Source: Culturomica massiliensis (lineage in GTDB: Bacteria > Bacteroidota > Bacteroidia > Bacteroidales > Marinifilaceae). Taken from it: a DNA stretch of 64,000 nucleotides. The notes beneath the pieces were generated by a model. It was not told where the DNA came from and did no database searches. It saw nothing but the letters and a program-made list of their open reading frames with translations. Positions 8,509 through 15,183 of this stretch are shown here, piece after piece; positions within the stretch are counted from its first letter, which is position 1; each line of letters begins with the position of its first letter. The DNA lies in the NCBI RefSeq assembly GCF_900091655.1, contig NZ_LT594621.1:1860001-1924000 (forward strand), given 5' to 3'. The translations under genes were made by a program, and so were the position numbers.

Positions 8509-9123
8509 ATGGCAAAAGTTGGTTATATATTTAAGGCAAATTCGTATAATGAATATGATGCGGACAAGGAATGGATGTGCCAGTACGGTTGTGTACAAGT
8601 GATAGAGGAATCAGTCCAGCACGAGACGCTCAGACCTCGCTGGAAACAGCTCATGACAAATCTTGAGAGAGGGGACGAACTGGTTGTCTCGAAATTCAGT
8701 AACGCCGTGCGCGGTTTGAGGGAGTTGGCCGCATTGATAGAGTTATGCCGGATCAAAGTGGTCCGCATTATTTCCATCCATGACAAGATTGACTCCCGTG
8801 GTGAATTGTTTCCGGACACGACGGCGGCGGAGGTGCTGACCATGTTCGGATCTCTTCCGGAAGAAGTGGCTGTATTACGCAAGTCATCTGACCGGGTGAT
8901 ACGCCTGCAACAGAGTATCAGTGTACCGGTGAAGACGAGCAAAATGTTGAGCAAGACCGAGCGGGATAAAATAGCTGTGGACATGTACAACAACGGGTAT
9001 TCAGTCAATGAAATCATGGCGCATTGCAATGTCAAGAGCAAAAGTACTGTGTACCAAATTTTAGGCAAGTACAATGTGGCACTCAGCAGGAAACCTGGCC
9101 GCGTACCTGGAAATCGGAAATAG
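8509..9123 (+). CDS. serine-recombinase-like protein lacking catalytic residues, with HTH
   Basis: 204 residues from the ATG at 8509, right after a good promoter. Residues 1-105 follow the resolvase N-terminal fold: VGYIFKANS where active enzymes have GYxRVSTxxQ, GDELVVSKFSNAVRGLREL where they have GDxLVVxxLDRLGRSxxDL. The nucleophilic Ser, the Asp and the following Arg are replaced (Ala, Ser, Asn), while the later Arg is kept. The C-terminal ~50 residues hold a Hin-like HTH (NNGYSVNEIMAHCNVKSKST). It therefore probably binds DNA without cutting, perhaps as a regulator. It is divergent from the relaxase operon and could control it. Aligned by eye. Confidence 0.75.
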   Translation: MAKVGYIFKANSYNEYDADKEWMCQYGCVQVIEESVQHETLRPRWKQLMTNLERGDELVVSKFSNAVRGLRELAALIELCRIKVVRIISIHDKIDSRGELFPDTTAAEVLTMFGSLPEEVAVLRKSSDRVIRLQQSISVPVKTSKMLSKTERDKIAVDMYNNGYSVNEIMAHCNVKSKSTVYQILGKYNVALSRKPGRVPGNRK

Positions 9124-9237
9124 GAAGTCAAGGCAACCGATGCCATATTAGTGACGGATTTGCCTGTCAGTTTAAGTATATTTAGGGAAGCCTCTGACCC
9201 TTATTGGAAATTTGTAACGCTAAATATAAAAAAGGAT

Positions 9238-9342
9238 ATGGGAGAAATTATAGTCGTAGTATTGGTACTTTATGTCTTTTGCAAAATCGTGAAGGGCATA
9301 TTCGGCGGATTCAGCAAAAGCAGCTTCCGTCATGATAAATAA
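9238..9342 (+). CDS. 34-residue single-pass membrane peptide
   Basis: Begins MGEIIVVVLVLYVFCKIV and ends in a short basic tail (FRHDK). A purine-rich ribosome site (AAAGGA) lies directly before the ATG. It follows the resolvase-like gene on the same strand and precedes a strong terminator, so it may be the last gene of that transcript. Its hydrophobic helix plus basic tail resembles type I toxin peptides or small membrane regulators, but this is composition only. Confidence 0.45.
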   Translation: MGEIIVVVLVLYVFCKIVKGIFGGFSKSSFRHDK

Positions 9343-9437
9343 TCATTGCTGCCAACTGTTCACGCAAGGGAACAGTAAAAAAGGAAAACTAAAAGAGGAA
9401 AACTGCGTCATGAATAGCATCCTCGTTATATCAATAT

Positions 9438-9475
9438 AAGCCCCCCAAAGGTTTTGCTTGACTTTTAGGGGGCTT
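9438..9475. terminator. strong bidirectional terminator
   Basis: AAGCCCCCCAAAGGT and ACTTTTAGGGGGCTT form a long stem between the + strand resolvase unit and the - strand gene ending at 9480. Confidence 0.85.
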
Positions 9476-9479
9476 GGTG

Positions 9480-9767
9480 TCATTTATTCATTTCCTTTTT
9501 GTATTCCAAAATCTTGTCCATTGTCAGCCACTGCGGCTTTTCTCCTTCCTTGAAGCTGTCGTGCAACTTTATCATTAAATCGATTTGCCGTTCTTCATCA
9601 CCTGCCCACAGGCGTTTGGGGTCTCTGCCTCCGTAATCCAAATAATACTCACAATCTGACTGCATCCTGGCTAACAGCATATATCTGAACCGTGCGTCTC
9701 GTTGCAATATATCATCAGCCGTTGTCCTTCCTGCTGTGCTTGGCTTGTTATTCGTGTTCATACTCAA
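9480..9767 (-). CDS. LPD11-type domain protein
   Basis: 95 residues. The core RFRYMLLARMQSDCEYYLDY, then RDPKRLWAGDEERQI and a final KPQWLTMDKILEYK match my memory of the LPD11 domain, a small domain found alone or inside very large polyvalent proteins of mobile elements. Molecular role unknown. An alternative start three codons in is possible. It is immediately before the terminator and 22 bases downstream of the next gene. Confidence 0.7.
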   Translation of the reverse strand: MSMNTNNKPSTAGRTTADDILQRDARFRYMLLARMQSDCEYYLDYGGRDPKRLWAGDEERQIDLMIKLHDSFKEGEKPQWLTMDKILEYKKEMNK

Positions 9768-9789
9768 TTTACATTAACTTGTTATACAA

Positions 9790-10104
9790 TCAGTCCGTTA
9801 CGTCATAATAATAGCTTAACTCTTCGTCCTTCAGATTCTCAACCGCATACTGGTCTGCCTGTCTCCAGAGTGCATCATACAACGCCGCCACATTCGGTTT
9901 CGTTTTATAGTGCTGCCATATCTTGTGATTCAATACCAACACCAATTCCGTAAGGTACTTGCAGTTGCCTTTCCACTCTTCAAAGGCACGGTTGAAAGTG
10001 TCCTGAATAGCCGATAACCCGAAAATGTCGGCCGCTGAAAAATCTTCCCAAAAAGTAGTCTGTACGTTATACCCGTTCTCTGCCATAAATGCTCTGAATG
10101 TCAT
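9790..10104 (-). CDS. conserved hypothetical protein of Bacteroidales mobile elements
   Basis: 104 residues from the ATG at 10104 (MTFRAFMAENGYNVQ). Aromatic-rich and helical, with TFWEDFSAADIFG and a Tyr-rich acidic end (ELSYYYDVTD). It belongs to a recurrent CTn-associated family by general resemblance; no catalytic motif. It pairs with the LPD11 gene downstream. The 355 bases between it and ssb contain only the ssb terminator and no convincing gene. Confidence 0.6.
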   Translation of the reverse strand: MTFRAFMAENGYNVQTTFWEDFSAADIFGLSAIQDTFNRAFEEWKGNCKYLTELVLVLNHKIWQHYKTKPNVAALYDALWRQADQYAVENLKDEELSYYYDVTD

Positions 10105-10421
10105 ATCATTAAAATTTTTAATTGTTTTTATTTCCCTCTGATACATCCTGTATCGGAAGGTTGATTATTTTTCTGCCCACAAGATTGGCGGTCTGTCAGG
10201 CAAGGAGGATGCGAAAAATACTCTTTCCGACATGTCGGAAAGGAAGATTTTTCAGCAGCAAGCATAAGCGTTCCTTGACAGGACAAACAACCGGCAATCA
10301 AACTTTGCAGAATAAATAACCGGGCTTTCGAAATAGGCGTGTAGGGAATTTCAGGCATTGCAATAAAAGGGGAAAACGTGAAATACAAAAGGCTATATTA
10401 CGGAAGGCTTCGAGCAAAACA

Positions 10422-10443
10422 AAAGCGGCCCGAAAGCCGCTTT
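10422..10443 (-). terminator. ssb terminator
   Basis: AAAGCGGC, loop CCGAAA, GCCGCTTT: a perfect 8-bp stem just past the ssb stop codon on the minus strand. Confidence 0.85.
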
Positions 10444-10459
10444 GTCAGGAAAACAGGGA

Positions 10460-10843
10460 TTACTTCTTGCCCTTTTTCGCTTCTTTTGCCGGTTTCGAAG
10501 GAACTTCTTCCTCCTTCTCGACAGCCGGATAGAATTTGACTGCAACCGTCACGATGCGGTTGTGCTGCACTCCATCTTTGTCAGTCCATTCTTCAGGCTT
10601 GAAGTAGCCTTCCACGGTCAGCAGCGTACCTTTGGTAAGCTGGTCAAACGACCCGGAATTTTCATTCTTGCGCCACGCTTCAATGTTCATGAAAGCGGAT
10701 ATGCGCTTGGTTTCTTCGCCGATCTTCTCCTGGCGGGCAACAGCCAGAGGGAAACGTGCAACACTTGTGTTGGTGAATTGATAAACCTCGGCGTCTTTTG
10801 CGACATAACCGGTTACTGCGAAATTGTTCTCGTACTTTTTCAT
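10460..10843 (-). CDS. ssb: single-stranded DNA-binding protein
   Basis: 127 residues with an OB fold: NNFAVTGYVAKDAEVYQF, RFPLAVARQ, SAFMNIEAWRK, LTKGTLLTVEGYFKPEEW and DGVQHNRIVTVAVKFYP. The tail is short and Lys-rich (AKKGKK) and lacks the acidic DDDIPF-like tip used by chromosomal SSBs to recruit partners, as often seen in element-borne copies. It would coat single-stranded DNA during transfer or excision. Monocistronic, with its own terminator. Confidence 0.9.
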   Translation of the reverse strand: MKKYENNFAVTGYVAKDAEVYQFTNTSVARFPLAVARQEKIGEETKRISAFMNIEAWRKNENSGSFDQLTKGTLLTVEGYFKPEEWTDKDGVQHNRIVTVAVKFYPAVEKEEEVPSKPAKEAKKGKK

Positions 10844-11631
10844 TTCGATTGCTTTTTGAAGTTAATAAATCAGTTTTACGGTGCATAAAAAGTAGGTGCA
10901 GTAAAGGGATGCACCAAGGATAACGTATAAATACTCTTTATTTTGGGGTTCTTCCAAACCGGAGGCTTGATAAAGGAAGATTTGTACTGTTACGCCATTG
11001 GTCAAGACCATGGGTCGCGCCCGGCTGCATACTAACTTTGCAACGAAAAACGATATGGCGACTTCAATAGAAAGCAGTCACGAAAAAGAAGAGGAAAAAC
11101 AATTGGCAACTGGTTAAAGGAATAATAAAGACGGACGGTGCTGTCAATGGGCACGAATTGGTTTCAACTCTCGGCTGGCATAGGAAGAAGAGCTTCTGGC
11201 GGTAAACAGCACCATGTCTCATGATTTGAAGCGGCAAGGATGATATGCCGTACAGGCAGTAAGCGTATAAGCTGCGGCGTGGGAAAGGCCGTAAGACGAA
11301 GAACTGGCAAAGGGGTGCTGGCGTATCGGTGTTGCAGCCTTTATCCGGCAAGAGAAATGAGGGAAAAGAAGGCAAAATGAAAAAAGGGCTGAAGCCCGAT
11401 TGGGAGACAAAGCGGAACGGGCGCGTTATGCGAGTTTCAGCTTCTATTTTATAAAGGGATATGGCGCAGCCAAAAGAGAATATAAATGGATAATCCTGCA
11501 AAAATCATTGTCCGTCCAATGGCCATCTGCGTCTCAATGAAGTTTTGGATATAAAAGGTTATTGCGGTAAATGAAGTTACGGGCTGGAACTGAATATTCA
11601 ACTCCAGTCCGTATAGTACAGAGGCTCCATG
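10844..11631. other. gene-poor stretch upstream of ssb
   Basis: About 790 bases with no convincing coding region. A TAACTTTGC box occurs on the + strand near 11033, without a matching -33 box, followed by a 19-codon reading frame from an ATG near 11055. A minus-strand frame at 11064-11501 has poor protein-like composition and is not accepted. A short GGGCT/AGCCC stem lies near 11385. Confidence 0.4.
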
Positions 11632-11889
11632 TCAGAATTGGATCATCATGATGCGGTGTGGAAAAATTTTGTTTTTGTCGCTCGGTTTTCGTTGGCATAT
11701 CCAAAGATGGTGTGCCCCATAGCCGAACGTGAAATACTCGTCAAGCCGGGTCTCTTTCTTTAGACTCTCCATGCTTGTGCGAAGTTCGTTTTCGTCTTTT
11801 GAAAAAAGAAGCGTGTTAATAATTCTGAAATATAGATTTGTCACTTCGCTGCAGTAAGGGCAAAAAGGGTGTTCAATCGTTACGTTCAT
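11632..11889 (-). CDS. hypothetical protein with CPYC motif
   Basis: 85 residues. An N-terminal HPFCPYCSEVTNLYF holds a Cys-x-x-Cys pair; with His63 (YGAHHLW) and a later Cys (WICQRK) it could form a small metal site. Overlaps the end of the upstream gene by 17 bases, so coupled translation is likely. Last gene of a five-gene minus-strand cluster of small proteins. Function unknown. Confidence 0.5.
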   Translation of the reverse strand: MNVTIEHPFCPYCSEVTNLYFRIINTLLFSKDENELRTSMESLKKETRLDEYFTFGYGAHHLWICQRKPSDKNKIFPHRIMMIQF

Positions 11890-12175
11890 AATTGTCTTCG
11901 TTTAGTGCATTAGTCATGATAGATTCTCCTTCCTGGTTGAAAATCTCAATAGTCGAGTAACCATCGTTTTCTCCGGGAAACAAAAGCTCGGAAGTATCAC
12001 GCAAAGCCTCACTTCGTCCATGAGAAAGACGGCTGTCAATGATATTCGAAACATCTTTGCAACGCCAGGACCGGACGATTGCCTCTGCTTCCTCATAACT
12101 GTTGGCTTCCACAGTGAAATAGTCTCTTTCCCAACTTGTGACTTTACAGTCTTGATAAAATTCAAATTTTCCCAT
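11873..12175 (-). CDS. hypothetical protein (accessory small-gene cluster)
   Basis: 100 residues, acidic, beginning MGKFEFYQDCKVTSWERDYF, with a strand-rich start and the helix SYEEAEAIVRSW. The TVEANSYEEAEAIV pattern is common in small uncharacterised mobile-element proteins. No enzyme motif. Twelve bases separate it from the upstream 110-residue gene. Confidence 0.55.
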   Translation of the reverse strand: MGKFEFYQDCKVTSWERDYFTVEANSYEEAEAIVRSWRCKDVSNIIDSRLSHGRSEALRDTSELLFPGENDGYSTIEIFNQEGESIMTNALNEDNYERND

Positions 12176-12187
12176 AAGCCATGTATT

Positions 12188-12520
12188 CTAACGTACTACT
12201 TCAACTATATCCTCAATCCTGCCATACAGTATTGAGCGTAATGCGGTTTTGTCTATGGCATAATATTCTTGGATATGCCCGTATTGTTTGACGAAATACC
12301 GCTTGAGAACATCGGAAAAATCAAAATGATAACCGCTCAAGGCAATCCCCCGTTTGAAATAGGTGCTTTCGCTCACGTTGCGAGTAATCCAATTCTTGTC
12401 TTCTCTATTGAGTTTGCCGCCATTATTCAGATGTTCCCGTAACTTATACACTCGGCTGCCTTGTAATGTTGCCAGCTCCGGAACATCCCATTGAACGAAT
12501 TTTGTTGCTATCTGTGCCAT
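12188..12520 (-). CDS. conserved hypothetical protein of mobile elements
   Basis: 110 residues. Soluble and basic, with VYKLREHLNNGGKLNREDKN in the first half and a C-terminal helix (KTALRSILYGRIEDIVEVVR). Proteins of this kind are frequent in Bacteroidales CTns, often near LPD-type proteins. Exact role unknown. It is 5 bases after the preceding gene. Confidence 0.55.
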   Translation of the reverse strand: MAQIATKFVQWDVPELATLQGSRVYKLREHLNNGGKLNREDKNWITRNVSESTYFKRGIALSGYHFDFSDVLKRYFVKQYGHIQEYYAIDKTALRSILYGRIEDIVEVVR

Positions 12521-12525
12521 ATTGC

Positions 12526-12708
12526 TTAATCATGAATAATAATTTCATCTCGGAATACTGAAATCTCTTTGCCGCTTTCAAGGCGGACAACTATGGTAGT
12601 GCCATAGTCGTCCACAATTACACCTTCCGTGTAGCCTTTATAAGCCGTGGATAAAGTACAGGATAAACCTATAATATCGCTTTCGTTATCAAATGTTCTG
12701 TTGCTCAT
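12526..12708 (-). CDS. small beta-rich hypothetical protein
   Basis: 60 residues from the ATG at 12708 (MSNRTFDNESDIIGL); a longer frame starts inside the upstream gene. The pattern SCTLSTAYKGYTEGVIVDDY followed by TTIVVRLESGKEISVFRDEI suggests a small beta barrel (SH3- or Tudor-like). Tightly spaced with neighbours. Function unknown. Confidence 0.5.
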   Translation of the reverse strand: MSNRTFDNESDIIGLSCTLSTAYKGYTEGVIVDDYGTTIVVRLESGKEISVFRDEIIIHD

Positions 12709-12713
12709 CACTA

Positions 12714-13007
12714 TTATATTTTTATTTCCCACTTGCCTTGAGAGAAGATTCTAAAACTCACATATTCATTTTCAAATTCATAAGTTAGAATTTTAATATA
12801 GACTTTATCTTTTGCTTCCAGTGAGTCAACCAATTGGTCCATTTCTTTTTCTGGATATTCCCACCGGGAAGGAAATTCTGCATCAACAGAATTGCCATAC
12901 TTGTTTGCATAACAACTGAAATTGTCATCCAAGAAAGCCTCTATCTTATTGAGGTCATTTTGGTTTTCCGTACTTGCGTAGAAAATGTTTGTCGCATAAT
13001 TTGCCAT
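12714..13007 (-). CDS. hypothetical acidic protein, first of the small-gene cluster
   Basis: 97 residues, acidic and aromatic, starting MANYATNIFYASTENQNDL. Helix and strand pattern only, no motif. It is the first of five co-directional small genes (13007 down to 11632), and no clean -33/-7 promoter was found upstream. Possible roles include anti-restriction or antidefence functions, common for such clusters, but nothing in the sequence proves it. Confidence 0.5.
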   Translation of the reverse strand: MANYATNIFYASTENQNDLNKIEAFLDDNFSCYANKYGNSVDAEFPSRWEYPEKEMDQLVDSLEAKDKVYIKILTYEFENEYVSFRIFSQGKWEIKI

Positions 13008-13369
13008 ATAATTCTATTTTAAGTTTTCTTTTTTCCCTCATGTAGCATTTACTACTTCAGGCTTGATTAATTATGTCGCTTCATAAGGTGTCATGGCTCT
13101 TTATGCAAGGTTTCACGACCAAATACTACTGCTGCAAAGCAAGGTGGAGATTTTGTTGTGAACATCAAGGATACCTTGCATACAAGAAAGACATGACAAA
13201 TACCTTTGCGGCACAATTCATCAAATAGCCCGAAGTCGAATGCTTATAGGGACAAATATTTACTCGTAAACTTATAAAGGAATATATTGCAGCGAAAAGA
13301 GAAAGGACGGAGTCAAAGGGAGTCCACTTTCTGCTGTCTAAAAAGGGAGTGGCAGAGTGAGCAAAAACA

Positions 13370-13420
13370 GTTTAGTTTAGTCCATTAGCCTATATATATG
13401 CTAAACTAAAGTAAACTAAA
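13370..13420. repeat. inverted repeat TTTAGTTTAG / CTAAACTAAA
   Basis: Perfect 10-bp arms at 13371-13380 and 13401-13410 around an AT-rich 20-base centre, followed by a further near copy (GTAAACTAAA, 13411-13420). It lies just upstream of the promoter at 13433, so an operator is plausible. Confidence 0.5.
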
Positions 13421-13432
13421 AATAGACAAATA

Positions 13433-13464
13433 TTTGATTGCTTGGATGATTATTTTTAACTTTG
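13433..13464 (+). promoter_or_regulatory. Bacteroides-type promoter with no known gene downstream
   Basis: TTTG at 13433-13436, 20 bases, then TAACTTTG at 13457-13464. Full consensus and correct spacing. It faces the 3' end of the minus-strand rteB-like gene and would produce a transcript starting near 13471. Confidence 0.7.
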
Positions 13465-13470
13465 CACATA

Positions 13471-13693
13471 TTGATATCGATCATTGAAAACAATACTTTT
13501 CTCTTTTCGCTGCGAATTCCTGGATATATGAAAAAACATATATTGAATCAGGATGAGAAAGCATAGTAATAGCTTGGATTGGTGCTTTGATTGCAAGCAA
13601 GTGAAAGGAATGAAAAGTAATGCAAACAAAAAAACGAGGATTTACCTAAAAAACCATTTTTGTTCCTGATTTGTTTCTTGTTTCAGAAACAAA
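13471..13693 (+). ncRNA. candidate small RNA or short leader transcript
   Basis: Bounded by the promoter above and by a 9-bp hairpin TTTGTTTCT/AGAAACAAA (13670-13678, 13685-13693). It contains two tiny frames: 12 codons from 13528 (MKKHILNQDEKA) and 38 codons from 13553 (MRKHSNSLDWCFDCKQ...), either of which might be translated. The 3' T-run is weak. The rest of 13694-13875 is AT-rich and empty. Confidence 0.35.
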
Positions 13694-13875
13694 ATTCATA
13701 AACTACTCATTTACAAATGGTTAAATAGTTATATATTAAATTCACCAGATTTTCGCTCGAAACGCCTTGCGGTCTTATGTCTATATCATCGGCGAAAAGT
13801 TACCCGATCGCCTGCTATTTTCTGAAATACAATTGCAAAGTTAATCAATTATTGCCATTTACAGCCATACTCCGG

Positions 13876-15183
13876 TCAGTTTTCTTCATTCAATCCATAC
13901 TCTACCAATTTATTATACAGCGTTGTCCTGCCGATACCCAGTATCTTTGCAGCCATTTTCTTGTTACCGGCTGCTTGTTTCAAAGCACGCAGGATACGTC
14001 CTCTTTCTTCATCCCCGCTCTTCAATGTAAAACAAGCGGAAGTAGCGGACGGTTCATTGTCAAGTTCCAAATCGGCTTCGGTTATCATATCGCCTTCTGA
14101 TTGCAGGACTGCCGTCTGTATCTTCTGTTTCAACTCGCGCACGTTGCCCGGCCACGCATGGGCGAGCAGGGCATTACGGGCAGATGCGGCAAACCCTTTT
14201 ACTTCACGTTCCAACTCACGGTTTGCCATTTCACGGAAGAACTCGGCCAATGGCATGATGTCTTCCGGGCAGTCGCGCAAGGGCGGCATGGTTATCACAT
14301 ACTCCTGCAAGCGATAGAGCAAATCCTGCCGGAACCGCTTTTCCGTTACGGCTTTCTGCAAATCCTCGTTGGTTGCAGCCACTATCCTCACGTTGGCTGT
14401 TTTGTCCTCCTTTGCACCGACGGGACGGTAACGGCGTTCCTGTATGGCGCGGAGCAGCATCTGTTGCATCTCCATTGTTAGGTTGCCCACTTCGTCAAGG
14501 AACAGCGTGCCGCCATCCGCTTCCAGAAAATACCCCGTCTTGTTTGCTTCGGCACCAGTAAACGCACCCTTGACGTGTCCGAAGAAGGCGGATTGTATCA
14601 ATGACGGGGACAAGGCTCCGCAGTCCACTGCCACAAAAGGTTTATCGGCAAGTTTGCTTTGTTGGTGTATATGTTGTGCGATATGTTCCTTGCCCGTACC
14701 GTTCTCGCCCAGTATCAGCACGCTCATCCGGGTGGTGGCTACAAGGCGCACACGTTTCTTGATTTTCTGATAGGCTTCGCCCTGCCGGACGAATATCGGA
14801 ATGTTCCATTGTAGTCGCTTTTCATGTTCTTTTTGCAGGGTGCGGATAAGCGGTATCAGTTTATCCTCCAACAACTGTTTCTGTATGTAATCCTTTGAGC
14901 CGAGCTTCATACTTTCCACTGCCGTATGCACCTCCCCGTAATTGGTCATAACGATAAACACCTGCTGTTTGTCGTTGGCACGCATCCACCGTAACAACTC
15001 TATGCTTTCACCGTCGGGGAGGCGTAGGTCGGCAACGACAATATCATCCACCTCTGACTTTGCCAATAGTTTCTTGGCAGTGGCAAGATTATATGCCGAC
15101 ATAGTATCGAAGCTGTCTTTCTTCAGCAGGTTGCAGACATAATCGTTATAGACGGGGTTGTCCTCAATCACAAATACTTTCAT
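13876..15183 (-). CDS. rteB: RteB-like sigma-54-dependent response regulator
   Basis: 435 residues from the ATG at 15183 (MKVFVIEDNPVYNDYV). Domains: receiver at 1-120 with phospho-acceptor Asp in VVADLRLPDGES; AAA+ domain at ~135-375 with Walker A GENGTGKEH, the sigma-54 contact loop GAFTGA and Walker B GGTLFLDEV; Fis-type HTH at the end (MAAKILGIGRTTLYNKL). It would activate element genes when phosphorylated by the partner kinase. It overlaps the kinase gene by 20 bases, so the two are translationally coupled. In CTnDOT, RteB starts the cascade toward excision and transfer; I infer the same here, but no rteC homologue is visible. Confidence 0.9.
   Translation of the reverse strand: MKVFVIEDNPVYNDYVCNLLKKDSFDTMSAYNLATAKKLLAKSEVDDIVVADLRLPDGESIELLRWMRANDKQQVFIVMTNYGEVHTAVESMKLGSKDYIQKQLLEDKLIPLIRTLQKEHEKRLQWNIPIFVRQGEAYQKIKKRVRLVATTRMSVLILGENGTGKEHIAQHIHQQSKLADKPFVAVDCGALSPSLIQSAFFGHVKGAFTGAEANKTGYFLEADGGTLFLDEVGNLTMEMQQMLLRAIQERRYRPVGAKEDKTANVRIVAATNEDLQKAVTEKRFRQDLLYRLQEYVITMPPLRDCPEDIMPLAEFFREMANRELEREVKGFAASARNALLAHAWPGNVRELKQKIQTAVLQSEGDMITEADLELDNEPSATSACFTLKSGDEERGRILRALKQAAGNKKMAAKILGIGRTTLYNKLVEYGLNEEN

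Noticed and set aside
11064..11501. Minus-strand frame of 145 codons
   Set aside because: Low-quality composition (Phe/Ser/Pro-rich), no ribosome site or neighbour support.
13577..13592. Sigma-54 promoter TGGTGCTTTGATTGCA near the RteB-like gene
   Set aside because: Correct GG-N10-GC spacing but only a partial -24 match, and no gene suitably placed behind it; likely chance.
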